Assembly: GCF_034372165.1 (NCBI RefSeq)
Contig: NZ_CP139698.1
Location: forward strand, 2,294,001 to 2,358,000
DNA: 64,000 nucleotides
Reading direction: 5' to 3'
Origin: Christiangramia sp. OXR-203
GTDB taxonomy: Bacteria; Bacteroidota; Bacteroidia; Flavobacteriales; Flavobacteriaceae
In this document: positions 9,024 through 18,290 of the stretch, one piece after another
Layout: every line of letters begins with the position of its first letter
Position numbering within the stretch: position 1 is the stretch's first letter
Program-made: the position numbers and the translations under genes
Notes under the pieces: generated by a model
Told to the model about the DNA's origin: nothing
The model's database searches: none
What the model saw: only the letters and a program-made list of their open reading frames with translations

Positions 9024-10271
9024 TCAGCCCCTCCGGGGGGTACCCCCCGGAGGGGCTGTGCTCAAATCGAGCGGCATGCGGCCCTCAAATTTAATAAAAA
9101 ATTGTTGGGCGGTCGTTGCCCAGTTCTGTAATGGCGATGTCCACTTCTTCTGAATGTTCATGGTCGCCAGATAGATCAGCTTCATAAGGGCCATGTCGCT
9201 GGTGAACGCGCCCTTGGTCTTGGTCACCTTCCGCACCTGCCTGTGGAACCCCTCTACGGCGTTGGTGGTGTATATAATCTTCCTGATGGGGGCGGAATAT
9301 GCGAAGTAGCTCGATAGGTTCTCCCAGTTGTCGTTCCAGCTCTGGATGACCACCGGGTACTTCTTGCCCCATTTTTCCTCCAGGTCCAGCAGTTCGTCCT
9401 CGGCCTCCTCCTTGCCGTTGGCCCTGTATACCAGTTTCAGGTCGCGCATGAACTCCTTTTGGTCCTTGGAGGCTACGTACTTGAGCGAGTTGCGTATCTG
9501 GTGCACGATGCACAGTTGGACATCGGTCTTTGGAAAGATGCTCAGGATGGCATCGGTGAACCCTTTCAGGTTGTCCGTACAGGCTATCAGTATGTCCTGG
9601 AGCCCACGGTTGTTCAGGTCGGTGAGCACTTGCAGCCAGAAATTGGCCCCCTCGCTTTCCGAGATGTACATGCCCAGCACGTCCTTATGGCCGTTTTTGT
9701 CGATTCCCAGTATGTTGTAGATCGCTTTGTGGCGGACCTTGCCGTCCTCCTTGACCTTGTAGTGCATGGCGTCCAGCCAGACGATACAGTACATCACGTC
9801 CAATGGCCTTCGCTGCCATGCCTTGATATCGGGTATGATCCGATCGGTGATATCGGTCAGCACGCTGTGCGAGATCTCGGTATCGTACATTTCCTTGATA
9901 TGGGCGCAGATGTCCCGATAGCCCATCCCCAGACCGTAGAGGCCGATTATCTTGTCGGCCAGGTTGTCCGCCAAAATGGTCTGTCGCTTTTTTACGATCT
10001 CGGGCTCGAAGCTGCTTTGGCGGTCCTGGGGCGTTTTGATCTCGAAAGTACCCACACCGGTCTTCAGGGTCTTTTTGCCCTTGCCGTTGCGCTTGTTGCC
10101 CTTGAGACGCTCATCATCGTCAAGATGAGCCTCCATCTCGGCCTCTAGGGCCTTGTCAAGGAAATTTTGGAGCAGCGGTGCAAAAGCGCCGTCCTTGCCG
10201 AAAAGGCTTTTCCCAGTCGTAAATTGTTCAAGTGCTTTTTTTTCAATGTTGTTCAGTTCTTCCTGTGTCAT
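9024..10271 (-). CDS. IS256-family (Mutator-type) transposase
   Basis: 415 residues, full length for the family. The DDE catalytic core is recognisable: WLDAMHYKV, then CTDNLKGFTD, then a TTNAVEGFHRQ segment supplying the Glu. An N-terminal helical domain precedes it. The last ten residues (APPGGTPRRG) are encoded by a perfect 34-base palindrome at 9025-9058. Codon use is GC-rich, unlike the host genes, indicating recent arrival from another genome. Moves the element by cut-and-paste or circle formation. Confidence 0.93.
   Translation of the reverse strand: MTQEELNNIEKKALEQFTTGKSLFGKDGAFAPLLQNFLDKALEAEMEAHLDDDERLKGNKRNGKGKKTLKTGVGTFEIKTPQDRQSSFEPEIVKKRQTILADNLADKIIGLYGLGMGYRDICAHIKEMYDTEISHSVLTDITDRIIPDIKAWQRRPLDVMYCIVWLDAMHYKVKEDGKVRHKAIYNILGIDKNGHKDVLGMYISESEGANFWLQVLTDLNNRGLQDILIACTDNLKGFTDAILSIFPKTDVQLCIVHQIRNSLKYVASKDQKEFMRDLKLVYRANGKEEAEDELLDLEEKWGKKYPVVIQSWNDNWENLSSYFAYSAPIRKIIYTTNAVEGFHRQVRKVTKTKGAFTSDMALMKLIYLATMNIQKKWTSPLQNWATTAQQFFIKFEGRMPLDLSTAPPGGTPRRG
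9025..9058. terminator. perfect 34-base GC-rich palindrome at the 3' end of the IS256 transposase
   Basis: Symmetric about 9041/9042 with no mismatch. Likely a transcription terminator or barrier that isolates the transposase from outside transcription; it overlaps the transposase stop codon. Confidence 0.5.
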
Positions 10272-10829
10272 TTTTCAATCTGTTTGAATATTAATATAAA
10301 AAATCTATTCAGACAGAGTTTAAATTACACCCTCCTTTAAAGGTTTAACATCAAGCTGTTACGACAATCATTTCTCATATCGTTTTTTATATAAATTGAG
10401 AAATTATGCACAACATTGTGGTTTGCCAACTGGTTCAATAATTTTTAATGAAAATGCTGATGGTAAAAGTTTGAAGATAAAAATTTCAAGAAATGCCTTG
10501 TTGGAAAAATATGACTCTTGGGGTAAACTTGTAAAATCTGAATTAGAAAAGCAAGAAGAGGAATTTGATTTGATACCATTATTAGATGAACTAGTCGATA
10601 TTGTAGGTGAAATCAACAGGGAAATGGATTCTATAATAATCAAAGGATTTCAAAGACAAGGATTTTATTTATTTTCTTTAATCGATGAAGCTCAGAAAAA
10701 AGAAACTGGAACACCGTGTATTCTTAAATTCCTTCCAGGAAACAAAAAATCTGATTTTAAAATTGGCTGGTTCCCAATTCAAATAATTTCTAAAGTAACT
10801 GGAATTAAAATTGTCGAATAAAAAACAAT

Positions 10830-10963
10830 TGCCAACATCGGTTCACCGCAAATAACGGGTTTAATCGAAAAAAGTGTAATTTTAGAAACCAGGAAAGAAA
10901 AAAGTTAAGCCGACAAGTCCGCATCCCTACTCCCGCAACTTGCGGTAACCGTAACCGTTATAT
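10830..10963 (+). repeat. attC site 9 (subtype B)
   Basis: R'' TGCCAAC, R' GTTATAT. L'' CGGTTCACCGC / L' GCGGTAACCG, again a compensated pair. Confidence 0.9.
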
Positions 10964-11365
10964 GCTATTGCTCCGCACATTTTTAGCTACAATGAACAAT
11001 AATTCTTCTAATCCGACAAATATGTGCATGTAAGCCTTCATCCGAAAAATCCGAAGTAAGAACTTTTAGTAAATCATTAACTTACATGATTCAGATCCGA
11101 AATGAGTTTTTACATTTATCGTTCAACTAAAATTTTATGCATAAGAACACCGACTTTCAATTGAATATTTACGCTAAAGAAGTTTCAGTTTAAACGGGAG
11201 AAATATAATGCGCGGCAAACTGGAGTTTCTCACGGTTCGGTAAAACTACGACGGACGCTCACTCTTGCGCAATGATTTCAGATAAGAAAATGATTAGAGA
11301 TCTAAACTTTTAATGTTCCCGACAGCGGCAAATCTCTCGTTCTTACTCAGACGTATCGCAACAGC
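10958..11365 (+). other. non-coding gene cassette, copy 1
   Basis: About 408 bases with no credible ORF. Ends are GTTATATGCTATTGC and GCAACAGCATATAAC, mirror images apart from position 11, so it is a genuine mobile cassette. Identical to the cassette at 34122-34529, and similar to the one at 22691-23099. Short complementary segments are present (GCACAT near 10977 with ATGTGC near 11026; CATGTAAG near 11028 with CTTACATG near 11083), suggesting a folded RNA or DNA element. Function unknown. Confidence 0.8.
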
Positions 11366-11498
11366 ATATAACAACGAATATTCGCAATTGTGGCCATTTG
11401 AAATAAAATAGTATTTTTAGAAACCAAGAAACAAAAACCTAAGCCGACAAATCCGAATACGTACAACCACAACTGACGATTATTCGAAACCGTTGGCA
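11366..11498 (+). repeat. attC site 10 (subtype D)
   Basis: R'' ATATAAC, R' GTTGGCA. Arms CGAATATTCGCAATTG and CAACTGACGATTATTCG. Confidence 0.85.
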
Positions 11499-11528
11499 AC
11501 AAGCTTGACATAAATTAAATAAAGAAGA

Positions 11529-12008
11529 ATGGCATTTTGGAATAATCTAAATTTTACTTTAAAAAGGAATCCAAAAAATCCGACTGAATTTGTCCAAAGA
11601 TTTATTCAAGATTGTAAAAAAAGCCGTGTTCAATTAGAAATAATTAGAGAAGACCAAGTTCTAATTCAAGTGGACTCACTCCGATATACGCCATCATGGT
11701 TTAAAATTTTCAAAATCGATCCAGAAGAATTTAAAAATGGATATGCAATCTTCTTTATTCTAGATCAGGAAGAATTAGGAAAAAACCAAAAATATATCGA
11801 ACTAAAAAAATCAGATTTAGAACTCCTGGAACATGATGAAATGCTTGAAAACACCCCAATAAAAACATTTGTAAAATTTATAAAGCAGACAAATGATCCG
11901 ATTAAACTAGGCTTGGAAATGAAGAATATAATCGATGTTATTTTTAAAACAAATGAAAAAGATCCACAGGCACTTTTTAATTTAAGATATTTAGATGTTC
12001 AAGGTTAA
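11529..12008 (+). CDS. cytosolic protein of unknown function
   Basis: 159 residues, no signal peptide or membrane segment, start ATG 11529 (MAFWNNLNF). Mixed charged helices, no motif recognised. Sole gene in its cassette. Its size and solubility would fit an immunity or small regulatory protein, but nothing in the sequence shows this. Confidence 0.7.
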   Translation: MAFWNNLNFTLKRNPKNPTEFVQRFIQDCKKSRVQLEIIREDQVLIQVDSLRYTPSWFKIFKIDPEEFKNGYAIFFILDQEELGKNQKYIELKKSDLELLEHDEMLENTPIKTFVKFIKQTNDPIKLGLEMKNIIDVIFKTNEKDPQALFNLRYLDVQG

Positions 12009-12016
12009 ACGCCAGT

Positions 12017-12150
12017 TGCCAACAACGGTTCACCGCAAATAACGGGTAGTTTGATGAAAATGTCTATTTTAGAGACCAATTATTAAAACCACTAATCCGA
12101 CAAATTCGCGTCCTTACTCCCGCAACTTGCGGTAACCGGGACCGTTGGCA
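12017..12150 (+). repeat. attC site 11 (subtype B)
   Basis: R'' TGCCAAC, R' GTTGGCA. CACCGC / GCGGTAA compensated pair. Confidence 0.9.
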
Positions 12151-12163
12151 CCAATGTTAGAAA

Positions 12164-12616
12164 ATGAGCACTAAAGAAGATAAAAGCAATTCTCTACTGA
12201 TTAAAAACGATGAAAATTCAATAAGAATTAATGTGATCGGACGAGCTTATCCTTCTGCTGACAATGATTGGGATAAAAGCTGGTTGAAATCTGAATTGGA
12301 ATTTAAACTTGGCTCCTTTTATGGCAATATAAAAACTAAGGTCCAAATAGACGATTTCACCAACTTTGCGAAAGAGTTAGAAGAACAATATGAAACTCTT
12401 CTGACAAATTCATCTTTTGAACCTAGAGAAGAAAATATTAGACTAAACTTTACGAATCAATACGGAGGTTTTATCGAGGTACGATTCATTATAATGGATC
12501 AAGTTGGATTAGGGCATGAATTAACTGGAGAGTTTATAATTGACCAATCTTATCTGCCGAATATTCTCGATCAAATAAGAAGTATTATTCAATGTGATGG
12601 AAAATCTAAAAAGTGA
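12164..12616 (+). CDS. WapI-type immunity-like protein
   Basis: 150 residues, cytosolic. The pattern of an N-terminal strand, a WLKSELEFKLGSFYG segment (res 45-59), DDFTNFAKELEEQYE (66-80) and a C-terminal ELTGEFIIDQSYLPNILDQI segment matches my recollection of the WapI immunity family, which neutralises contact-dependent or polymorphic toxins. No toxin gene is in the cassette, so it would act as an orphan immunity gene. Family assignment is by recall of the pattern only. Confidence 0.55.
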   Translation: MSTKEDKSNSLLIKNDENSIRINVIGRAYPSADNDWDKSWLKSELEFKLGSFYGNIKTKVQIDDFTNFAKELEEQYETLLTNSSFEPREENIRLNFTNQYGGFIEVRFIIMDQVGLGHELTGEFIIDQSYLPNILDQIRSIIQCDGKSKK

Positions 12617-12634
12617 AACGCTACAAAACACAGG

Positions 12635-12767
12635 TGCCAACATCGGTTCATCGCAAATAACGGGTTTATTCGAAAAAGTGTAATTTTAGAAACCAGGAAA
12701 CAAAAGAGTTAATCCGACAAGTCCGGGTCCCTACTCCCGCAACTTGCGATAACCGTAACCGTTGTGC
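12635..12767 (+). repeat. attC site 12 (subtype B)
   Basis: R'' TGCCAAC, R' GTTGTGC. L arms CGGTTCATCGCAA / TTGCGATAACCG. Confidence 0.9.
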
Positions 12768-12795
12768 AAAATTTTAATGAAAAGCCGAATTAATA

Positions 12796-14085
12796 ATGAG
12801 ATATCTCTTAATTTTACTACTAACAACTACAAGAAGTTACTCTCAAAACAAAAACACAGTTAATTGGATAAACGAAAATTTAATAAAAATTGAAGATTCA
12901 AACCCTGATTCTTCTCCAGAAAATTTCATTGGTAATATTCCTGACAAATTTGAAAACGCGAAAATATTCGGATTTGGAGAAGCAACTCATCACGGTAAGG
13001 AATTTTTTAATATAAAAGCAAAATTCTTTAAATACTTAGTCGTCAATAAAAATGTAAAGGCTTTTTTGATGGAAGAGTCTTATCCAGCAGAGTCGGCAAT
13101 TAATGAGTGGATAAGTGGAGGAAAAGGAGATATAAATACTATCGCAGAAAATTTCAGCATTCACCCATGGCGGACACAAGAAGTTGCGAATCTTTTAAAA
13201 TGGATGAGAAGTTATAATTTGAATAAACCTATAAAAGATCAAATTCGTTTTTATGGTATTGATATTCAAAATGTTCAAGGCATAAATATTAAAATCCGTG
13301 AGTTTGCAAAAGCGCGTAATATTTTAATTGATGAAAAATTACTTTCGGTATTAGATAGTTGTGTAAATAAAAAAGTTAACTACAACTCTCCATCTGATTG
13401 GGCAGATAAGCATAACCCAGAATTGCAAAAAATCAAGAATGTAATTGTAGATTCTGAGATAAAATCTTCAAGTAATTCACTTCAAGAAACTAGGGATGTT
13501 CTTAGATCTTTAGACTATTTAATGGACTACACCTATTATGTTCAAGATAATGGTAGTAATGTTCGAGATTTGAAAATGTTTGAAAATGCTGAACATATTA
13601 TTGATAGCCTTACTAAAAACGGGAAAGCTTTTATTTGGGCGCATAATGAACATATAAACAATCTTGAAAGAATTTCATACGGAAGCGGTTGGACTAGTCT
13701 AGGAGCACATTTAAATGAACGGTATCATAATGATTACTACAGCGTAGGATTCGATTTCGGAGTAGGCAATTTGTTAGGATATGTAGCAGAAAAAAACAAA
13801 CCACATCATTGGGAAATTTTTACCGTCGATAAACCTTTCAAAAGAACATATTCAAAAACGCTATTTGAAGCGAATACGAATATTTTTTTTCTAGATATAA
13901 ATAAACTTTCGCAAGACGATGAAATTGATTTCTTTAATAAAAAAGAGAAACAGTTAATTTTAGGAGGGCCAGGATATAATCCTAAAGATTTTCATTTAAT
14001 ACCGAAAAAGATTTCAGAAATGTATGATGGATTAATTTTTGTGAAAAAGATTTCTGTACCAGATTATAATCTAGAGAGTCTATAA
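12796..14085 (+). CDS. erythromycin-esterase-family protein, exported
   Basis: 429 residues with a short hydrophobic N-terminus ending SYSQ, a probable signal peptide. GEATHHG at residues 61-67 corresponds to the conserved Glu/His active-site motif of EreA/EreB-type esterases, and WAHNEHI around residue 282 supplies the second conserved His cluster. Ere enzymes open the macrolide lactone ring by hydrolysis, but many family members have unknown substrates, so macrolide resistance is only a possibility. Sole gene in its cassette. Confidence 0.8.
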   Translation: MRYLLILLLTTTRSYSQNKNTVNWINENLIKIEDSNPDSSPENFIGNIPDKFENAKIFGFGEATHHGKEFFNIKAKFFKYLVVNKNVKAFLMEESYPAESAINEWISGGKGDINTIAENFSIHPWRTQEVANLLKWMRSYNLNKPIKDQIRFYGIDIQNVQGINIKIREFAKARNILIDEKLLSVLDSCVNKKVNYNSPSDWADKHNPELQKIKNVIVDSEIKSSSNSLQETRDVLRSLDYLMDYTYYVQDNGSNVRDLKMFENAEHIIDSLTKNGKAFIWAHNEHINNLERISYGSGWTSLGAHLNERYHNDYYSVGFDFGVGNLLGYVAEKNKPHHWEIFTVDKPFKRTYSKTLFEANTNIFFLDINKLSQDDEIDFFNKKEKQLILGGPGYNPKDFHLIPKKISEMYDGLIFVKKISVPDYNLESL

Positions 14086-14091
14086 AACTTT

Positions 14092-14224
14092 GCACAACAT
14101 CGGTTCATCGCAAATAACGGGTTTAGTCGAAAAAGTGTAATTTTAGAAACCAGGAAAGAAAAAAGTTAATCCGACAAGTCCGCAACCCTACTCCCGCAAC
14201 TTGCGATAACCGTAACCGTTGTAG
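14092..14224 (+). repeat. attC site 13 (subtype B)
   Basis: R'' GCACAAC, R' GTTGTAG. L arms CGGTTCATCGCAA / TTGCGATAACCG. Confidence 0.9.
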
Positions 14225-14253
14225 CCAATACTTTAATAAAAAATACTTAAAAC

Positions 14254-14823
14254 ATGAAAAATTCAATTCTCATTCTATTATTTCTTTATCCAGTTCAATT
14301 CTTTAGCCAAGTAATTGATGAATTGCCTACAGATGAAAATGGAAATTTATATTATAGTGAAGTAATTCAAGTTGAAAATGCTGATAAAAATGAACTTTAT
14401 TTGAGAAGTAAGCAATTCTTTGCTGAGATATTTAAATCTGCTAATGACGTTATTCAAATGGATGACAAGGATTCAGGAATTATAATCGGGAAGGGATTTA
14501 ATGATATTTACATCACAGTAATAGGCATTGCCACTCCAATACAAATGTGGTATTCAATAAAAATTCAGTCAAAAGATGATCGTTATAAATACGACATATA
14601 TGATATATATTTTAAAAGTTATCCCGGGCAATATGGAGTGACTACAACTAGTGCAGAAAAAATGTTTGACAAAGAGAAATACTATAAAAATAATGGCAAA
14701 CCAAGAAATGTTCTAGAAAAATATAAAATTGAGACAGAGGCAAAAATTAAAAATCTTGAAAGTGCAATAAAATCAAAAATGGAAAACGCGGCTATTTCGA
14801 ATGATCAAGATAAGGATTGGTAA
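14254..14823 (+). CDS. exported DUF4468-like protein
   Basis: 189 residues with a signal peptide ending FFSQ. The segment after it (LPTDENGNLYYSEVIQV..., residues about 25-80) has the layout of DUF4468, a small TBP-like fold common in secreted Bacteroidetes proteins of unknown role. C-terminal ~45 residues are a charged helix. Sole gene in its cassette. Confidence 0.7.
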   Translation: MKNSILILLFLYPVQFFSQVIDELPTDENGNLYYSEVIQVENADKNELYLRSKQFFAEIFKSANDVIQMDDKDSGIIIGKGFNDIYITVIGIATPIQMWYSIKIQSKDDRYKYDIYDIYFKSYPGQYGVTTTSAEKMFDKEKYYKNNGKPRNVLEKYKIETEAKIKNLESAIKSKMENAAISNDQDKDW

Positions 14824-14846
14824 CAAAGATTTAGAAAAAGTACTGG

Positions 14847-14979
14847 CTACAACAACGGTTAATCGCCAATAAGCGGCACCGTTAGTAAGAAAATAATAAA
14901 CTTGACCAACAACACAATACTAAGCCGACAAATCCGCGTTCCTTACTCCGCCAACTGGCGATAACCGAGACCGTTGGCA
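14847..14979 (+). repeat. attC site 14 (subtype A)
   Basis: R'' CTACAAC, R' GTTGGCA. L arms CGGTTAATCGCC / GGCGATAACCG. Confidence 0.9.
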
Positions 14980-14993
14980 ATAATTAAAATTTA

Positions 14994-16037
14994 ATGAAAT
15001 ACTTAATAACATTAGGACTAATCATAAATCTTATCGCCTGTAAAAAACCAGCTGAGGATAAATTTAATATAGATGTTAAAGTGAAAGGAGATTATTCTGG
15101 ATATCTGTATTTAATTACTAATAAAAAATTAGATAGCTCATTTGTTATAAATGGAAAAAGTCAATTTTCAGGAACAGTTGATTCTCCATTGAAAGCTGGA
15201 ATAATTACAGACACCATTTCAGGTTATAACAAAGAATTTTATTTGGAGAATAATAATTTAGAACTGGAAATTAATGTTACAAAAAATGATTTTGGTAATG
15301 GTCCAGTTGATTGGATAATTGTAGAAAATGTTACGGGATCAAAAACAGAAAAAATTAGAGAAAATTTTGAAGAATTTAAATCTGTGAATGCTGAGAAAGA
15401 AAACTGGAATAAAAAGCTTTATAATGAATTACATAAATTAATTACAGAAAACCAAAACAATAGACTGCCTGGCGATCTACTTGCAGAAGTTTCTTCAACT
15501 TTCACATTAAAAAAAATTCAGCTTGAAAACTTATATTTTAAGCTTGATAAAAAGGTTCAAGATCCTTTCACAATAAAAAAGTTGGAACAAAATATTTATC
15601 CAGATAAAATTTTGAAGGTAGGTGATCAATTATTTGACATTAAAGGTGAAAATTATCTCTCCAAGGAAGTTTCAACTCAAGATTTTAGAGGCGATATTTT
15701 ATTGATTGATTTCTGGGCAAGTTGGTGCAAACCGTGTATAGATCAGTTTCATGAATTAAAAACAATAGAAAAAAGGTTCAAAGAGGATAATTTAACCGTT
15801 ATCGGAATTTCCTTAGAAGAAGAAAGAAATAAGTGGAAAAAGGCTATAGATAAATACAATTTAACTTGGACAAACATTTTTATCAATCAAAATATGACAG
15901 GTGAAATCTCAAAAATGTATGGTATAAACTCAATTCCATTTAATATTGTGATCAATAGGGAAGGTCAAATTATTGCAAAAAATGTAAGTGAAAATGATAT
16001 ATCCCAAATAATCGATGAATTAAAAGAAGCATCTTAG
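14994..16037 (+). CDS. TlpA/ResA-like thiol-disulfide oxidoreductase lipoprotein
   Basis: 347 residues. Lipobox LIAC puts the lipidated Cys at about residue 16. An N-terminal beta-rich domain of the DUF4369 type precedes a thioredoxin domain from about residue 205 to the end, with the redox motif WCKPC (Cys245, Cys248) and the cis-Pro in the SIPFN segment. Such proteins reduce or isomerise disulfides in periplasmic substrates. Sole gene of its cassette. Confidence 0.88.
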   Translation: MKYLITLGLIINLIACKKPAEDKFNIDVKVKGDYSGYLYLITNKKLDSSFVINGKSQFSGTVDSPLKAGIITDTISGYNKEFYLENNNLELEINVTKNDFGNGPVDWIIVENVTGSKTEKIRENFEEFKSVNAEKENWNKKLYNELHKLITENQNNRLPGDLLAEVSSTFTLKKIQLENLYFKLDKKVQDPFTIKKLEQNIYPDKILKVGDQLFDIKGENYLSKEVSTQDFRGDILLIDFWASWCKPCIDQFHELKTIEKRFKEDNLTVIGISLEEERNKWKKAIDKYNLTWTNIFINQNMTGEISKMYGINSIPFNIVINREGQIIAKNVSENDISQIIDELKEAS

Positions 16038-16049
16038 ATTTTTAACTAT

Positions 16050-16182
16050 TGCCAACAACGGCTCATCGCCAATAACGGGTATCATCGAAAAAGTGTAATT
16101 TTAGAAACCAAGAAATAAAACAAATAAGCCGACAAATCCGCGTCCCAACTCCCGCAACTGGCGATAGCCGAGACCGTTGTGC
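16050..16182 (+). repeat. attC site 15 (A/B hybrid)
   Basis: R'' TGCCAAC, R' GTTGTGC. Left CGGCTCATCGCCAATAACGGG, right CCCGCAACTGGCGATAGCCG: a compensated GGCT/AGCC pair. Confidence 0.88.
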
Positions 16183-16198
16183 GTAATATTTTAATAAA

Positions 16199-17155
16199 AT
16201 GAAGAACTTCACATTTTTAATTCTTTTGGCTTTCTCAAGTAGTTTGATAGCTCAAAATGAAAATGAAGATTTAGCTATATTTAGTAAAGGTGAAGCAGTT
16301 TATAATCTGATTTACGAAGATTTCGATATCCAATATGAGATAGACCATCTTGATACCACAAAGGTTGAAGAGAAAATTGAATATGAACTTTTAAGGGAGA
16401 TGAAGTCTTCTATCCTCGAAAGGTCTTTGGAATATTATGAAGAGGTAATTGATAATTATCCTAACTCACAATTGTTATATAGAGCTTTAAACAACGCCGC
16501 ACTAATTTCAAATCAATTAGATTATAAAGAAGAAGCGATTGAATATTATAATCAAATATTAAATAGTGAAGCCAATGATAAGGAGGAAGGTGGAGTTGGT
16601 TCAGGACTAATGGCAGAACCATACGCTCTTTATAAAAATCGAGCTGCAAAAAGTTTAGCTGAGATTTATATATCTCAGAAGAAGTTTAATGAAGCTTTAA
16701 AATATATAGACCTTACCAGTAAATATCCTTACCAACATTTTTGTGGAAATGAGTATGCCGCAGATGAAATTTACATTGCCACTTTATATACCAAGGCATA
16801 TTTAGGATTAAATAAAGTGAAAGAAGCTTTAGATTATTCACCACCTCATATATTTTTCAATGGATTAGCAGATAATTCAGAAATTCTAATTTTAGCTTTA
16901 GAAACAATAGAAAATAATTTCTCAAAAAAGGAGATTGATTCAGAATTAGATAAAGGATTGAAAAGTATAAAAATGGTAGTTAAAGAAGATTATCAGGTTG
17001 GCATAGTGAACTTATTTGATAGAAATATTCAATTACCTGATGATTCCTTTATCAGTTATACAAATGAAAGTGAATTGAATGAAATTGAAAATTTGAGTGA
17101 GAAAGAAAATTATCAAAGAATATTTAAGAATTCTAAATTTTATAAAAGCCTCTAA
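16199..17155 (+). CDS. exported tetratricopeptide-repeat protein
   Basis: 318 residues, signal peptide ending LIAQ. At least three TPR-like helix pairs are visible between about residues 75 and 215 (for instance LLYRALNNAALISNQLDYKE and the helix around KFNEALKYI), which form a protein-binding superhelix. Likely a periplasmic adaptor; partner unknown. Sole gene of its cassette. Confidence 0.75.
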   Translation: MKNFTFLILLAFSSSLIAQNENEDLAIFSKGEAVYNLIYEDFDIQYEIDHLDTTKVEEKIEYELLREMKSSILERSLEYYEEVIDNYPNSQLLYRALNNAALISNQLDYKEEAIEYYNQILNSEANDKEEGGVGSGLMAEPYALYKNRAAKSLAEIYISQKKFNEALKYIDLTSKYPYQHFCGNEYAADEIYIATLYTKAYLGLNKVKEALDYSPPHIFFNGLADNSEILILALETIENNFSKKEIDSELDKGLKSIKMVVKEDYQVGIVNLFDRNIQLPDDSFISYTNESELNEIENLSEKENYQRIFKNSKFYKSL

Positions 17156-17163
17156 AATACTAC

Positions 17164-17296
17164 GCACAACAACGGTTAATCGCCAATAAGCGGTAGCATT
17201 AGAAAGAATATAATTAACTTGATCAACAAAGCAATACTAAGCCGACAAATCCGCGTCCCTTACTCCGCCAACTGGCGATAACCGAAACCGTTGGCA
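17164..17296 (+). repeat. attC site 16 (subtype A)
   Basis: R'' GCACAAC, R' GTTGGCA. L arms CGGTTAATCGCC / GGCGATAACCG. Confidence 0.9.
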
Positions 17297-17316
17297 AGAA
17301 TAGCTAAAAAAAAAAA

Positions 17317-18276
17317 ATGAATAAAAGAAAGCTTTATATCGGTGCTGCAACTATAGGAGAATTAGAAGTTATAGAAGAAATATCTAATGATGAAGTTTTT
17401 CTTAAATCTCTAAATAAACCTAAAATTGATACATATTCGATCACATTTGATTATTTGATCCAATGTGGAGTAGATAAAGTTGTAACTGAGGATTTCGAAA
17501 ATTTTATTTCTTCAGAAGAAAATCCTCAAATTTTTAATTTTTTAAAAAATAAAACTTCCAAAATTTCTTCTAACAAAATAGATGAATCCAGAGAAGCTAT
17601 AGAACGAATTTTTAAATATTATTTACCAGAAGGATATAATTCAAATGAGAAATATGATTCCATCTGGTATATACAAAATCTATTAGAAAGCCTTGTTATA
17701 GCTGCTAATACTAACACCTCAGTTTTTAAAAATATGAGGAGCGTAACTTCTAATTTAGAAAAAGCTAAAGATGTGTTACCATTAGAATTATATAAACCTA
17801 TTCATTTTCTGATTAATTCAATTAAACAAGATACTGTTGATTTACCATTTATAGGTCAATCTTTGGAGAAGCGAAATTTAGACCGATTCAATGAAATTTT
17901 TGAATCAAAAACTTTTGAAGAATATAAATTATCTCATTCTATTTTGGATACTCAAAATGAGAAAAAAAATTCTGCGATTTCAAATATTCAAAGGAATAGT
18001 GTTGATTTATATCGAAAAAATAAGGATTTTTTAAATATTCGAAAAGGAATTATAACTACTCTTTCAATTACACCTAAAATAATTGATGCATCTTTAGGAA
18101 AAATACCTGGCTCCATTGCAGACCTTGCTGTTAAGTTTTTAACTAGTTTAATTGAAATTCAAAAACGTGTAATAATATATGACCAAGAACCTCTATACGA
18201 TGATTTATTTCGTAATAGAATTTTAATTCCCTTAAAGAAACAATTACAAGAAGAAGAATTAAGGAAGAATAAATAG
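17317..18276 (+). CDS. cytosolic protein of unknown function
   Basis: 319 residues with no signal peptide. Mostly helical and rich in Lys/Glu/Asn. A mildly hydrophobic segment near residues 245-275 (ITTLSITPKIIDASLGKIPG...) may be amphipathic or membrane-associated. I recognise no family. Start ATG 17317 follows an A-tract. Sole gene of its cassette and directly before the PARIS-like cassette, but separated from it by an attC. Confidence 0.7.
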   Translation: MNKRKLYIGAATIGELEVIEEISNDEVFLKSLNKPKIDTYSITFDYLIQCGVDKVVTEDFENFISSEENPQIFNFLKNKTSKISSNKIDESREAIERIFKYYLPEGYNSNEKYDSIWYIQNLLESLVIAANTNTSVFKNMRSVTSNLEKAKDVLPLELYKPIHFLINSIKQDTVDLPFIGQSLEKRNLDRFNEIFESKTFEEYKLSHSILDTQNEKKNSAISNIQRNSVDLYRKNKDFLNIRKGIITTLSITPKIIDASLGKIPGSIADLAVKFLTSLIEIQKRVIIYDQEPLYDDLFRNRILIPLKKQLQEEELRKNK

Positions 18277-18290
18277 TACAAAGCTACTCT

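Larger units (their letters stand above)
8996..10334 (-). mobile_element. IS256-family insertion sequence
   Basis: About 1.34 kb, markedly richer in GC than its surroundings. Ends are inverted repeats around GTGTAATTTAAACTCTGTC (left from 8999) and its complement (right to 10330). It is bracketed by a perfect 9-bp direct repeat CTTTAAAGG at 8987-8995 and 10335-10343, the duplication size expected for the family. The exact outer base of each end is uncertain by one or two bases. Confidence 0.92.
8622..10821 (+). pseudogene. HEPN-like protein gene split by an IS256-family element
   Basis: The frame runs from ATG 8622 to 8995, is broken by the IS and one copy of its 9-bp duplication, and resumes at 10344 in the same frame to the stop at 10821. 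Rejoined it would encode 283 residues. Just after the junction lies LRNYAQH, an R-x4-H motif typical of HEPN RNases, within a helical context (RFLYKLRNYAQHCG); this suggests a HEPN-like RNase, but I cannot confirm it. The N-terminal piece alone reads into the IS and stops at 9131; the downstream piece has no good start. Sole gene of its cassette. Confidence 0.75.

Noticed and set aside
9459-10148. 229-codon frame on the plus strand inside the IS256 element
   Set aside because: Shadow of the GC-rich transposase on the opposite strand; no domain resemblance.
10958-11032. Short peptide frame beginning at the ATG near 10993 in the non-coding cassette
   Set aside because: The ATG is changed in copy 2 (AAG), the frame is only about 13 codons, and it has no conserved codon pattern.
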